The notes beneath the pieces were generated by a model. That model was not told the DNA's origin and ran no database searches. It saw only the letters and a program-made list of their open reading frames with translations. The position numbers were made by a program, and so were the translations under genes. 16,765 bases of DNA from Clostridia bacterium (lineage in GTDB: Bacteria; Bacillota; Peptococcia; Peptococcales; SKKY01), in assembly GCA_007123515.1 (NCBI GenBank), contig SKKY01000020.1, positions 1 to 16,765 of the forward strand. The letters are read 5' to 3'. Position 1 is the stretch's first letter, and each line of letters opens with the position of its first letter. This document shows, piece after piece, positions 1 through 7,582 of this stretch.

Positions 1-219
1 GAAGTGGGGGCTTCTTGTTTCAATGACTACCGCCTCATTAGCTGAGGTCTTACACAATCTCCACAAGCGTTAGTTCCCGTGTGCCCCACGGTACATGTTC
101 ATTTATATTCATCAGTGTTTAGGATCTTCACTGACATGTGGTTGCAACAAACGTTAGGCTTCCTTTTGAGTGACTTGAGCTTTTGTAGGTTCTATACGGA
201 ATTTATAAGCGCGTTCCAT
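1..219 (-). pseudogene. tnpB: Degraded tnpB: N-terminal start joined to C-terminal tail, central part missing
   Basis: On the minus strand an ATG at 219-217, preceded by a GGGGGGAG ribosome binding site, opens MERAYKFRIEPTK, the typical start of TnpB proteins. The frame stops at 156-154 after 21 residues. In another frame the sequence reads TVGHTGTNACGDCVRPQ and, after an in-frame TAG (29-27), SLKQEAPT. Both are recognisable pieces of TnpB C-terminal tails. A second in-frame stop (TGA, 101-99) lies just before the TVGHTG piece. The RuvC-like catalytic core and zinc-finger region, several hundred residues in an intact TnpB, are absent. Together these show an internal deletion plus point decay. 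The 3' part could still specify a guide-type omega RNA, but this is not shown. Confidence 0.75.
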
Positions 220-320
220 TGACACTCCCCCCTTGAACTATCGAACTTATGTTCTTGTTTAGGCATGTCACTTTCCCGGCACTATAACTAGTGATTCACT
301 CAAAAAAACTTATAGGAGAT

Positions 321-392
321 GCAAGCAATTCATCTCCCACCTTCGCTCTCACTACGTGAGAATGGAAGGCTAAGAGGTGGGAGTCTTCTTGC
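321..392. repeat. Palindromic end of the IS605-type remnant
   Basis: The outer arms gcaag (321-325) and cttgc (388-392) enclose ctcccacct (334-342) paired with aggtgggag (375-383). Inside is a small ctcac-tac-gtgag hairpin (348-360). An imperfect branched palindrome at an element end is the structure recognised by Y1 transposases (TnpA) of the IS200/IS605 family. It could also end transcription entering tmk, but no T-tract follows on the plus strand. Confidence 0.65.
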
Positions 393-421
393 CAAGGATA
401 AAATAAAACCAGGAGATGCTG

Positions 422-1057
422 ATGAGAAAAGGCTTATTTATAACATTTGAAGGACTTGACGGTACCGGAAAAACCACACAGATTATGGAGCTGGAAAAAA
501 AATTACAGCAGCTTAATCTTTCCTATATTACAACCAGGGAGCCAGGTGGAACTCCGATTGCTGAAAAAATTAGAGAGATCATTCTAGATCCTGAAAATAC
601 GGAGATGAGTTCGCAAACAGAAGCTCTGCTATATGCAGCAAGTCGGGCCCAGCATGTAAGCGAAACAATTTCACCGGCATTACAAAATAATCAGGTGGTG
701 ATCTGTGACCGCTATTTTGATTCCACGCTAGCCTATCAGGGCTATGCACGTGAGCTTACTCTTGAGGCATTGTATCAAATGAATGAATTTGCGATGCAGG
801 GAATCAAGCCGGATCTTACTTTTTTGCTTGATACTGATACGCAGGCAGCATCTGGAAGGATGCATGATAAACAGATGGACAGACTCGATCTTGAGGCCGA
901 TTTTTTTAAAAAAAGAGTTCGTGCCGGATTTTTAAAAATTGCAGACTTTGAAAAAGAACGAATTAAAGTGATCAATGCAGCCCTTTCAGTCGAACAAATT
1001 CATGAGGCAGTCTGGGACTATACGAAAGAGGCTCTGCAAAATAAAGGATTGGTGTAG
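422..1057 (+). CDS. tmk: Thymidylate kinase
   Basis: Phosphorylates dTMP to dTDP with ATP, an essential step of dTTP supply, in the cytosol. The 211-residue product shows a P-loop, GLDGTGKTT (residues 11-19), the REPGGTPIAE segment that contacts the nucleotide, the DR motif of CDRYFDSTLAYQG (D96, R97), and an arginine-containing lid region (GRMHDKQMDRLDLE). Length is normal for bacterial Tmk. The ATG at 422 is preferred because AGGAG (411-415) lies six bases before it, whereas it abuts the other in-frame ATG at 416. The gene is first in the housekeeping run, and the next gene starts directly after its stop. No convincing promoter is visible upstream, where the IS605 remnant sits, so transcription may come from further upstream. 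Confidence 0.97.
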   Translation: MRKGLFITFEGLDGTGKTTQIMELEKKLQQLNLSYITTREPGGTPIAEKIREIILDPENTEMSSQTEALLYAASRAQHVSETISPALQNNQVVICDRYFDSTLAYQGYARELTLEALYQMNEFAMQGIKPDLTFLLDTDTQAASGRMHDKQMDRLDLEADFFKKRVRAGFLKIADFEKERIKVINAALSVEQIHEAVWDYTKEALQNKGLV

Positions 1058-1504
1058 ATGAGAATAGGCGATCTCAAGAATAAGAATTTAAAAAGCCCGT
1101 TACAAAGTCCTGCCAAGTCTGAAACGGCGGTAGCAAAGGTGGATTTTATTCAGACGCTTGATACACAGCAGGAAAGAGAAAGAGAACGTGACATACAAAG
1201 GCTTTTGGCATTGATTGAAGATCATGGCAGAAGGTTGGCTAAATCAAGGAGCCTGGCGGATTTAAAAAGATATAAACATGCGGTGACCGATTTTTTAAAA
1301 GAGGCCAATGAAAGAACCTACCGCTTAAAAGAAGAGAGCGGCTGGGATTTTATGGGCAATCGCAAGCATCAAATGTTGGTTCAAAAAATTGATGAAAAGA
1401 TGGAAGAACTGACAGAAGTTGTAAAGAGTGAACAAGAAAATAACCTGAGAGTACTTGAAATTATCGATGAAATTAAAGGACTCTTAGTTGATCAATATTT
1501 GTAG
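1058..1504 (+). CDS. yaaR: YaaR-family protein (DUF327)
   Basis: The function of this family is not established. The 148-residue product is charged and mostly helical in character. It has a flexible start, then a region with runs such as QERERERDIQRLL and a C-terminal part (KIDEKMEELTEVV, LRVLEIIDEIKGLLVD) typical of YaaR. Assignment rests on length (B. subtilis YaaR is about 146 residues), these sequence features and its exact place between tmk and holB. The ATG directly follows the tmk stop with no gap, and AAAGGA eight bases upstream serves as ribosome binding site, so translation is probably coupled. In B. subtilis darA (yaaQ), a c-di-AMP binding protein gene, lies between tmk and yaaR; it is absent here. 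Confidence 0.85.
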   Translation: MRIGDLKNKNLKSPLQSPAKSETAVAKVDFIQTLDTQQERERERDIQRLLALIEDHGRRLAKSRSLADLKRYKHAVTDFLKEANERTYRLKEESGWDFMGNRKHQMLVQKIDEKMEELTEVVKSEQENNLRVLEIIDEIKGLLVDQYL

Positions 1505-1512
1505 GTGAAACC

Positions 1513-2472
1513 ATGTCTTTTGCAGAAATTATCGGGCATCAAAAACAGATTAAAAGAATAAAAAATGCCATTCGAAATGATAAGATGGGTCATGCCTATC
1601 TCTTTTGTGGGCCGGAGGGTATCGGAAAAAAGAAGGTGGCCATGGCAGTGATTGCCTATGTTAATTGCTTTTATCCGGACAAAGAACAGATCGAATCCTG
1701 CGGAACCTGTGGGAGTTGTCTGAGGATAATCCGGGATAATCAACCCGATTTCTTTCAGATTACTGATCATGAAGGAAGCATAAAGATAGAACAGGTAAGG
1801 AAGCTAGCTTCAAATTTATCATTTAAAAATGTTAATACTAATTACAAATGTGTTATAATTGATAACTGTGAATTACTTACCACGGAGGCATCGAACAGTT
1901 TGCTTAAAGTGATGGAAGAACCATCTGATAATACGGTGTTTTTTTTGATTACCAGAAATGAACATCAGATTCTTGAAACCATTCAGTCAAGATCTCAGAA
2001 GATGGCGTTTCAGGAACTCTCGGATAAAGAATTGACCCTTCTCTACCAACAAAGGCCGGAGGGAATTGTACCATTGACAGAGGTTCTTCCCTTTGCGCAA
2101 GGATCCTTTTCTAAGCTATTGCAACTGACGGAAGATGAAGAGTTTTTGTCGGAGGTCGAAAGTTTCCGGGAACTAATTGAGACGATGAGAACCAAACATA
2201 ATTTTGAAATGATGCACCAAACAAAGATCTTTGAAAAAGACAAAAACCGGTTGCAGCGATTTTTAGCGTACTACTTATATTTACTAGAGGGTGCACTAAA
2301 AAATGAGGCCGATATGATGCAGAAACACCTTCACGGGGTAACTGCAGAGCAGGTCAGGGCAATCGTAGAGGAAATTATAAAAGCACAGGAAATGATGATC
2401 CGCAATATTAACTCCCGATTGATCGCGGAAATGGTATTGCTTAATTCGAAAAAAATACTGAAAGGAAGTTAA
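1513..2472 (+). CDS. holB: DNA polymerase III delta-prime subunit
   Basis: Part of the clamp loader that places the sliding clamp on DNA during replication. The 319-residue product has an N-terminal AAA+ fold. The Walker A position reads GPEGIGKK (33-40), with lysine where nucleotide-binding loaders have threonine or serine, consistent with a delta-prime subunit that does not use ATP itself. A zinc module is visible as C52, C63, C66 and C69 (SCGTCGSC). The segments NSLLKVMEEP and TIQSRSQK follow, the latter at the position of the SRC arginine-finger motif but with Ser instead of Cys. The C-terminal third is the helical collar domain. The start has an AGGTG ribosome binding site eight bases after the yaaR stop. 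DnaX itself is not in the window. Confidence 0.93.
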   Translation: MSFAEIIGHQKQIKRIKNAIRNDKMGHAYLFCGPEGIGKKKVAMAVIAYVNCFYPDKEQIESCGTCGSCLRIIRDNQPDFFQITDHEGSIKIEQVRKLASNLSFKNVNTNYKCVIIDNCELLTTEASNSLLKVMEEPSDNTVFFLITRNEHQILETIQSRSQKMAFQELSDKELTLLYQQRPEGIVPLTEVLPFAQGSFSKLLQLTEDEEFLSEVESFRELIETMRTKHNFEMMHQTKIFEKDKNRLQRFLAYYLYLLEGALKNEADMMQKHLHGVTAEQVRAIVEEIIKAQEMMIRNINSRLIAEMVLLNSKKILKGS

Positions 2473-2473
2473 T

Positions 2474-3202
2474 ATGCAGACAGTCATAGGAATCAGATTT
2501 AAAACTGCGGGCAAAATATATTATTTTGATCCTGCAGAATTTGAGATAAAAGACGGCCAAAGTGCCATTGTTGAAACGGCCAGAGGCATCGAGTATGGCC
2601 ATGTTGTTTACGGAAACAAAGAGGTGACTGAAGAAGAAATTACCCAGCCCTTAAAAAAGGTAATCAGGATTGCGACGCCTGAAGATACAGAAAAGTACCT
2701 TGAAAATAAAGCTAATGAAAAGCAGGCTTTTAAAGTAGGAAAAGAAAAAATCTTTGTCCATGATCTCCCGATGAAGCTGATTGATGTGGAGTATACCTTT
2801 GACGGAGCAAAAATAATCTTTTATTTTACTGCTGAAGGACGAATTGATTTTAGAGAGCTTGTAAAAGATTTAGCAGCGATCTATCATACACGGATTGAAT
2901 TGCGTCAGATTGGTGTCCGGGATGAGTCAAAAATGCTTGGTGGTATTGCCAGTTGCGGTCGGGTTCTTTGCTGTCACAGCTTTTTGTCAGATTTTGCACC
3001 GGTATCGATTAAGATGGCGAAACAACAGAACTTGTCTTTAAACCCGACTAAAATATCGGGCATCTGTGGAAGACTGATGTGCTGTCTGAAATATGAAAAT
3101 GATCAGTATGAAGAATGTAACCGGAAGTGTGAAAAGAAAGCCGCAGAAAAGCTTAAACAAGAGAAAATTAATGAACGGGATTTAAAAAAATTAGAAGATT
3201 AA
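2474..3202 (+). CDS. ricT: RicT/YaaT (PSP1-domain) regulator
   Basis: In B. subtilis RicT (YaaT) forms a complex with RicA and RicF that carries Fe-S clusters and promotes mRNA maturation by RNase Y, affecting sporulation, competence and biofilm formation. The 242-residue product has the PSP1 domain and eight cysteines in the C-terminal half: C161, C166, C167, C198, C203, C204, C215 and C219 (GGIASCGRVLCC, GICGRLMCC). These are the expected metal-cluster ligands. The tail is rich in Lys and Glu. The ATG lies one base after the holB stop, with AAGGAAG inside the end of holB as ribosome binding site. The usual neighbour yabA (replication initiation control) is missing; trmN6 follows at once. 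Whether ricA and ricF exist in this genome cannot be seen. Confidence 0.93.
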   Translation: MQTVIGIRFKTAGKIYYFDPAEFEIKDGQSAIVETARGIEYGHVVYGNKEVTEEEITQPLKKVIRIATPEDTEKYLENKANEKQAFKVGKEKIFVHDLPMKLIDVEYTFDGAKIIFYFTAEGRIDFRELVKDLAAIYHTRIELRQIGVRDESKMLGGIASCGRVLCCHSFLSDFAPVSIKMAKQQNLSLNPTKISGICGRLMCCLKYENDQYEECNRKCEKKAAEKLKQEKINERDLKKLED

Positions 3203-3218
3203 AAAGGCAGACTAAAGG

Positions 3219-3965
3219 ATGACGAATCGGGATCATTTTATAATTAAAGAAGATGAGGTCTTAGAGCAGCTGGGATTGCTTGATCAGTTCATTCTTCAGA
3301 AAAAGGAAGGATACCGCTTTACCATCGATCCGATCCTTTTAGCAGGATTTACTGAAGTAAAAAATGAGGATCAAATACTTGATGCAGGAACGGGGGGAGG
3401 AATTCTCCCCTTTTTGTTATATAAAAATAACCGGGATAAGAATATTCGGATTACCGGGGTTGACATTCAACCCGAATACATTGATATGGCCGAAAGAAGC
3501 CGCAAGGGAAATTATCTTAATAATATGACATTTATGACTGCTGATATCAGAAGTATCGGCAAGGAATATGCCGGTCGCTATGACCTGGTTATTACCAATC
3601 CTCCCTTTTTTAAGAAAAAAGAAGGAAAAATTAGTAAGAATACGGAAATTGCGCTGGCTAAACATGAACTGATGATTGATTTTCAGACCATCATTAAAAA
3701 GGCTTCGCAATGCTTGCATCAAAAAGGCAGGTTCGTTTTTATTCATCGCAGTGAAAGATTCGTTGAAATTTCCATGCATTTAAAAGCAGAGGGCTTTTGC
3801 ATTTCCAGGATGCAGTTTATTTATCCGAATGCAAACAGCGGCTCAAAATTATTTATGGCAGAGGCCGTTAAGTCGTCAGCCAGACAGATGACGGTGATGC
3901 CACCCTTGATTATTTATCAGGAAGACGGCAGTTACAGCCCGAAAGTGAGAGAGCTATATGGTTAA
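3219..3965 (+). CDS. trmN6: tRNA1(Val) (adenine-37-N6)-methyltransferase family protein
   Basis: A SAM-dependent N6-adenine methyltransferase homologous to E. coli TrmN6 (YfiC) and B. subtilis YabB. The 248-residue Rossmann-type protein has a SAM motif, LDAGTGGG (54-61), an acidic residue after the second strand (VDIQPE) and the catalytic NPPFF motif (127-131) used by N6-adenine methyltransferases. The N-terminal segment QKKEGYRFTIDPILLAGF is characteristic of this family. The ATG at 3219 has AAAGG directly adjacent and AAGGCAG (3204-3210) eight bases upstream; the latter is the better-spaced site. The 3' end overlaps rsmI by eight bases. The exact tRNA substrate is inferred from homologues. 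Confidence 0.9.
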   Translation: MTNRDHFIIKEDEVLEQLGLLDQFILQKKEGYRFTIDPILLAGFTEVKNEDQILDAGTGGGILPFLLYKNNRDKNIRITGVDIQPEYIDMAERSRKGNYLNNMTFMTADIRSIGKEYAGRYDLVITNPPFFKKKEGKISKNTEIALAKHELMIDFQTIIKKASQCLHQKGRFVFIHRSERFVEISMHLKAEGFCISRMQFIYPNANSGSKLFMAEAVKSSARQMTVMPPLIIYQEDGSYSPKVRELYG

Positions 3966-4800
3966 AACAAAAAAACAACCACTTCTGTATCTATGTGCTA
4001 CACCCATCGGAAACCTCGGGGACATGACGCTAAGGGCGCTTGAGGTCTTAGCCGGGGCAGATACCATTGCCTGTGAAGACACGAGGGTTTCCGGTAAACT
4101 TCTCAAGCATTACCAGATCCGCAAAGAGCTTTTTGCCTATCATGAACATAATAAGCATGAAGCCGGAGAAGCGCTGATTAAAAAAATGAAGGTCGGTCAG
4201 GTGGTGGTCTTACTTAGTGATGCCGGGATGCCGGGTATTAATGATCCGGGTATGGAACTGATCCGTCGCTGTCAGGAAGAAGAGATTCTCTACAGCGTTT
4301 TGCCCGGACCGTCAGCTTTTATTACAGCGCTGGTTTTTTCCGGAATGGACAGTTCTTCCTTTAGTTTCAGAGGATTTTTCCCAAAAAACAATAAAGAAAA
4401 AAAGAAAATCAGCGAATGGTTAGATAATGATGAAGCCACCACCATTTTTTATGAAACACCACACCGGATAAATAAAACCCTTGCCTGGATTGCTGAACAA
4501 TGGCCTAAGCGCGAATTAGCGGTTATTCGGGAGATTTCCAAACTATATGAAGAGATGATTAAGGGAAGTGCTGAAGAAGTATTAGAAGAGGCAGAGAGCC
4601 GTGTATTAAAGGGAGAAATGGTATTAATCATCTCCGGAGCCAAAGAGAATGACACGACGGTTTATACCGATCAAGATCTGGATGCTTTGTTTCAGCGATT
4701 TCAAGAGCAAGGAGCTACCAAAAAAGAAGCGATTGCCATGATGGCCGATTATACCGGTCAAAGTAAAAATGAACTTTATCAGAGATTTATGTTAAAATAG
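3958..4800 (+). CDS. rsmI: 16S rRNA (cytidine-1402-2'-O)-methyltransferase
   Basis: Methylates the 2'-O of C1402 in the decoding centre of 16S rRNA, using SAM. The 280-residue product shows the tetrapyrrole-methylase fold motifs in order: ATPIGNLGDMTLRA (14-27), CEDTR (39-43), LSDAGMPGINDPG (86-98), LPGPSA (115-120), RGFFPK and YETPHRI. The C-terminal helical part ends NELYQRFMLK. Length is normal. Its ATG lies inside the trmN6 end, eight bases overlapping, with only a weak purine-rich ribosome binding site (GTGAGAGAG), which suggests translational coupling. In B. subtilis yazA (GIY-YIG) separates the two genes; it is absent here. Confidence 0.96.
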   Translation: MVKTKKQPLLYLCATPIGNLGDMTLRALEVLAGADTIACEDTRVSGKLLKHYQIRKELFAYHEHNKHEAGEALIKKMKVGQVVVLLSDAGMPGINDPGMELIRRCQEEEILYSVLPGPSAFITALVFSGMDSSSFSFRGFFPKNNKEKKKISEWLDNDEATTIFYETPHRINKTLAWIAEQWPKRELAVIREISKLYEEMIKGSAEEVLEEAESRVLKGEMVLIISGAKENDTTVYTDQDLDALFQRFQEQGATKKEAIAMMADYTGQSKNELYQRFMLK

Positions 4801-4842
4801 GGGATAAGAAAATTACAGAAATTCAACGGGAGACGATTACTT

Positions 4843-6747
4843 ATGAAAAAAACGTTCTATATCACTACACCGATTTATTATCCGAGTGCCAGCTTGCATG
4901 TGGGTCATGCTTTAACCACAGTAATGGCTGATGCGGCCAGTCGCTATAAGAGGATGAATGATTATGAGGTCTTTTTTCTTACTGGATCTGACGAGCATGG
5001 TCAAAAAATAGAAAGATCGGCTAAAGAAAAGAACATGGATCCTAAGCCGTATGTCGATGACATCGTTGAAGGCTTTGTTGATCTTTGGGAAAAGCTGGAT
5101 ATTTCCTACGATGATTTTATCAGAACGACAGAGGATCGCCACAAGGAAACGGTTCACTATATTTTTAAGAAAATCTATGATAAGGGCGACATCTATAAGT
5201 CTGTATATGAAGGCAAATATTGTACGCCTTGCGAAACATTCTTTACGGAAAGACAGCTTGATGAAGGAAAATGCCCTGACTGCGGGCGTGAAGTGGAAAC
5301 GATTAAAGAAGAGAGCTATTTCTTTAAAATGTCTAAATATGAAAAAGCGCTCTTAACCTATATTGAAGAAAATCCGGATTTCATTCAGCCTCAGTCGAGA
5401 AAAAATGAGATGGTTAACTTTATAAAACAGGGTCTGGAGGATCTTTGTGTATCAAGAACGACTTTTTCCTGGGGAATTCCGGTTCCGATTGAAGAAGGAC
5501 ATGTCATTTATGTTTGGTTTGATGCCTTAACCAACTACATTTCTGCTTTGGGGTATGGTCAAAAAGATCATGAACGTTTTGATACCTTCTGGCCTGCAGA
5601 TGTTCATCTTGTCGGCAAAGATATTGTTCGTTTTCATACCATTATCTGGCCGATTATCCTGATGGCCGCCGAGATAGAGTTGCCCAAAAAGGTGTATGGT
5701 CATGGATGGCTATTGTTGGACAGTGGTAAAATGTCGAAATCCAAAGGCAATGTAGTAGACCCCAAGATTTTAATAGATAAATATGGCGCGGATGTGATCC
5801 GCTACTTCCTGCTACGCGAGATCCCTGCCGGTCAGGACGGTATTTATTCAGAAGAAGCACTTGTCACCCGCTATAATGTAGATTTAGCCAACGATTATGG
5901 TAATTTGGTTTCAAGAACCGTAGCGATGGTTCATAAATATTTTGACGGAGAGTTGCCGGCACCGGTACAAACAACAGAGATTGATGCAGATCTGCAAAAG
6001 ACAGCCCAGCAGGTTTATCAAAAAACCACAGAAGCTTTTGAGAAACTTGATTTTAGCAGTGGCTTTGCCGAGATATGGAAAGTGGTCAATCGCGCAAACA
6101 AATACATTGATGAAACAGCGCCCTGGATTCTTGCTAAAAATGAAGAGGACCGGGAAAGGCTGGGAACGGTTCTCTACCAGCTTGTGGAAGCGATCAGAGT
6201 GATTACGGTTATGATTACGCCGGGGATGCCTAATATTATTAAAAAGGTACAAGAGCAAATTCCCTATGACTTTATAAATGCCAAATGGCAGGATGCTTCA
6301 GTCTGGGGTGCGCTGGAACCGGGAACAAAGCTCATTAAAGGCGGAACCCTTTTCCCGAGAATTGATTTAAAAACGTTAGACATTCCCGAAGAAGAACCGG
6401 AAACGGTTACTTTAAAGGAAGATATCAGCTATGATGATTTTGCAAAACTTGATCTGCGTGTGGTAAAAATAACGAAGGCAGAAAAAGTGGAAAAAGCAGA
6501 CAAATTACTAAAGCTGGAAGTAGAACTTGGTTCAGAAACCAGAACAGTGGTATCCGGAGTGGCTGCTTTTTATGAGACCGATCAGCTGGTGGGTAAAAAT
6601 GTGATCCTTGTTGCTAACCTGAAGCCGGCTAAAATAAGGGGCATAATGTCACAGGGTATGATTCTGGCAGCCTCATTAGAAAAGGATGCCGATCTTGAAG
6701 TGATTTCTTTAAGTAAAGAATTCCCTTCCGCCACGATTGTTAACTAG
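4843..6747 (+). CDS. metG: Methionyl-tRNA synthetase with C-terminal tRNA-binding domain
   Basis: Charges initiator and elongator tRNA-Met with methionine. The 634-residue class I enzyme has the HIGH-type motif HVGH (21-24), a zinc knuckle with C127, C130, C144 and C147, and KMSKS (296-300, followed by KGNVVDP). The C-terminal domain, from about residue 527 (YDDFAKLDLRVVKI through MSQGMILAAS), is the EMAPII/Trbp111-like OB fold that dimerises the enzyme and helps tRNA binding. The 42-base gap after rsmI holds only a GGGAG ribosome binding site. It has no T-box leader, so there is no sign of tRNA-sensing control. A hairpin follows the gene. Confidence 0.98.
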   Translation: MKKTFYITTPIYYPSASLHVGHALTTVMADAASRYKRMNDYEVFFLTGSDEHGQKIERSAKEKNMDPKPYVDDIVEGFVDLWEKLDISYDDFIRTTEDRHKETVHYIFKKIYDKGDIYKSVYEGKYCTPCETFFTERQLDEGKCPDCGREVETIKEESYFFKMSKYEKALLTYIEENPDFIQPQSRKNEMVNFIKQGLEDLCVSRTTFSWGIPVPIEEGHVIYVWFDALTNYISALGYGQKDHERFDTFWPADVHLVGKDIVRFHTIIWPIILMAAEIELPKKVYGHGWLLLDSGKMSKSKGNVVDPKILIDKYGADVIRYFLLREIPAGQDGIYSEEALVTRYNVDLANDYGNLVSRTVAMVHKYFDGELPAPVQTTEIDADLQKTAQQVYQKTTEAFEKLDFSSGFAEIWKVVNRANKYIDETAPWILAKNEEDRERLGTVLYQLVEAIRVITVMITPGMPNIIKKVQEQIPYDFINAKWQDASVWGALEPGTKLIKGGTLFPRIDLKTLDIPEEEPETVTLKEDISYDDFAKLDLRVVKITKAEKVEKADKLLKLEVELGSETRTVVSGVAAFYETDQLVGKNVILVANLKPAKIRGIMSQGMILAASLEKDADLEVISLSKEFPSATIVN

Positions 6748-6757
6748 CAAAAACCCT

Positions 6758-6780
6758 TGCGCCGGATGTTTTCCGGCGCA
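6758..6780 (+). terminator. GC-rich hairpin between metG and tatD, weak terminator or processing site
   Basis: tgcgccgg (6758-6765) pairs perfectly with ccggcgca (6773-6780) around a seven-base loop. Only three T residues follow (6781-6783) before the run is broken, and AAAAACCC precedes it. It sits eleven bases after the metG stop. The short T-tract argues for partial termination or mRNA end protection; tatD starts 29 bases beyond the stem. Confidence 0.5.
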
Positions 6781-6808
6781 TTTACTTAATATAATAGAGG
6801 TGTTACCA

Positions 6809-7582
6809 TTGTTTTTTGATACGCATACACATTTAGAAGATAAAAAGTTCAAAGAAGATTTTAAGGATGTTATGGAGTCGATCAGAGAGTCTGATACATC
6901 GCTTATCTTAAATGTTGGCTTTAACCGTCAGCATATTACAGATAGCCTGGCTATTTCAAAGGCCTATGATTTCGTGTATTCATCGGTGGGGCTTCACCCG
7001 AGCGACAGTCTCGAAGCGCAGGATGATAGTTACTATGAGATGCTCTATGACTATACGAAAGAGCCTAAGGTCGTTGCCATCGGCGAGACAGGTCTTGACT
7101 ACTATTGGGACAGAGCGCCAAGGGACCATCAGAAAAAAGTGTTTATCAACCAAATCCATCTGGCAAAAGAGCTGCGGATGCCGTTAATCATTCATGACAG
7201 GGATGCTCATGGTGATATCCTGGAGATTGTAAAAAAAGAAAAGGCCGGCGTTAATGGAGGAGTCTTTCATGCTTTTTCCGGGAGCTTGGAAATGGCTCAA
7301 GAAGTCATTAAAGAAGGATTCCATGTGTCCGTTGGCGGGGTGATTACCTTTCAGAATGCTAAAAAGCTAGTGCAGATTGTCAAAGAGATTCCGCTGGAGC
7401 ATCTGCTCTTAGAAACCGATTCGCCGTATCTGACACCCCATCCTTTCCGGGGAAAACGCAATGATCCGACAAAGGTTAAATACGTAGCGGAAAAAATTGC
7501 AGAAATTAAAGGCCTTTCGGTAACTGAAGTGGCTGAACAAACTATGAAAAACGGTAAGGAGCTATTTTCCATTGAAAATTAA
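6809..7582 (+). CDS. tatD: TatD-family metal-dependent deoxyribonuclease
   Basis: Homologue of B. subtilis YabD (DayD) and E. coli TatD, cytosolic metal-dependent DNases linked to DNA repair. The 257-residue TIM-barrel protein has all family motifs: FDTHTHLED with H6 and H8, GETGLDYYW with E93, IIHDRDAHGD with H129, GVFHAFSG with H154, and LETDSPYLTPHPFRGKRN with D204. These are the metal ligands of the amidohydrolase-like site. The start is taken as TTG at 6809 because AGAGGTG (6796-6802) lies six bases upstream and the product begins at the conserved FFDTH. An upstream in-frame extension would run through the intergenic hairpin and is rejected. The end overlaps rnmV by eleven bases. Confidence 0.93.
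   Translation: MFFDTHTHLEDKKFKEDFKDVMESIRESDTSLILNVGFNRQHITDSLAISKAYDFVYSSVGLHPSDSLEAQDDSYYEMLYDYTKEPKVVAIGETGLDYYWDRAPRDHQKKVFINQIHLAKELRMPLIIHDRDAHGDILEIVKKEKAGVNGGVFHAFSGSLEMAQEVIKEGFHVSVGGVITFQNAKKLVQIVKEIPLEHLLLETDSPYLTPHPFRGKRNDPTKVKYVAEKIAEIKGLSVTEVAEQTMKNGKELFSIEN

Larger units (their letters stand above)
1..393 (-). mobile_element. Remnant of an IS200/IS605-family (TnpB-type) element, internally deleted, extends past the window start
   Basis: Read on the minus strand, the stretch starts with a palindromic hairpin (392 to 321), continues through a ribosome binding site and the first codons of a TnpB gene (219), and ends in a decayed TnpB C-terminus that runs off the window at position 1. 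Both ends carry a similar motif, CAAGAAG followed by a CCCAC core (minus strand, 391 to 374 and 17 to 1). This agrees with the IS200/IS605 rule that left and right ends form related hairpins. The outer arm of the right-end hairpin lies outside the window. No transposase domain remains, so the copy could only move if helped in trans. It separates tmk from whatever lies upstream. The exact left boundary (about 393) is inferred from the palindrome, not from a target-site comparison. Confidence 0.75.

Noticed and set aside
1..415. CRISPR array, rRNA or tRNA gene in the non-coding first 415 bases
   Set aside because: No direct repeats with spacers, no tRNA cloverleaf and no rRNA core sequence are seen; the TnpB pieces and palindrome explain most of the stretch.
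1848..1860. Extended -10-like TGTTATAAT inside holB
   Set aside because: It lies within conserved coding sequence (VIIDN), has no clear -35 element and is followed by no new gene; likely chance in AT-rich DNA, although the same ten bases recur at 15901.
4801..4842. T-box leader for metG
   Set aside because: The gap is only 42 bases and holds no stem-loop or T-box consensus.
5051..5356. Open frame of about 100 codons inside metG on the same strand
   Set aside because: It is an out-of-frame shadow of metG with no ribosome binding site and composition unlike a real protein.
6737..6808. In-frame upstream extension of tatD beginning inside metG
   Set aside because: The extension would translate the GC-rich intergenic hairpin, has no ribosome binding site and precedes the conserved FDTHTH start by 24 unlike residues.
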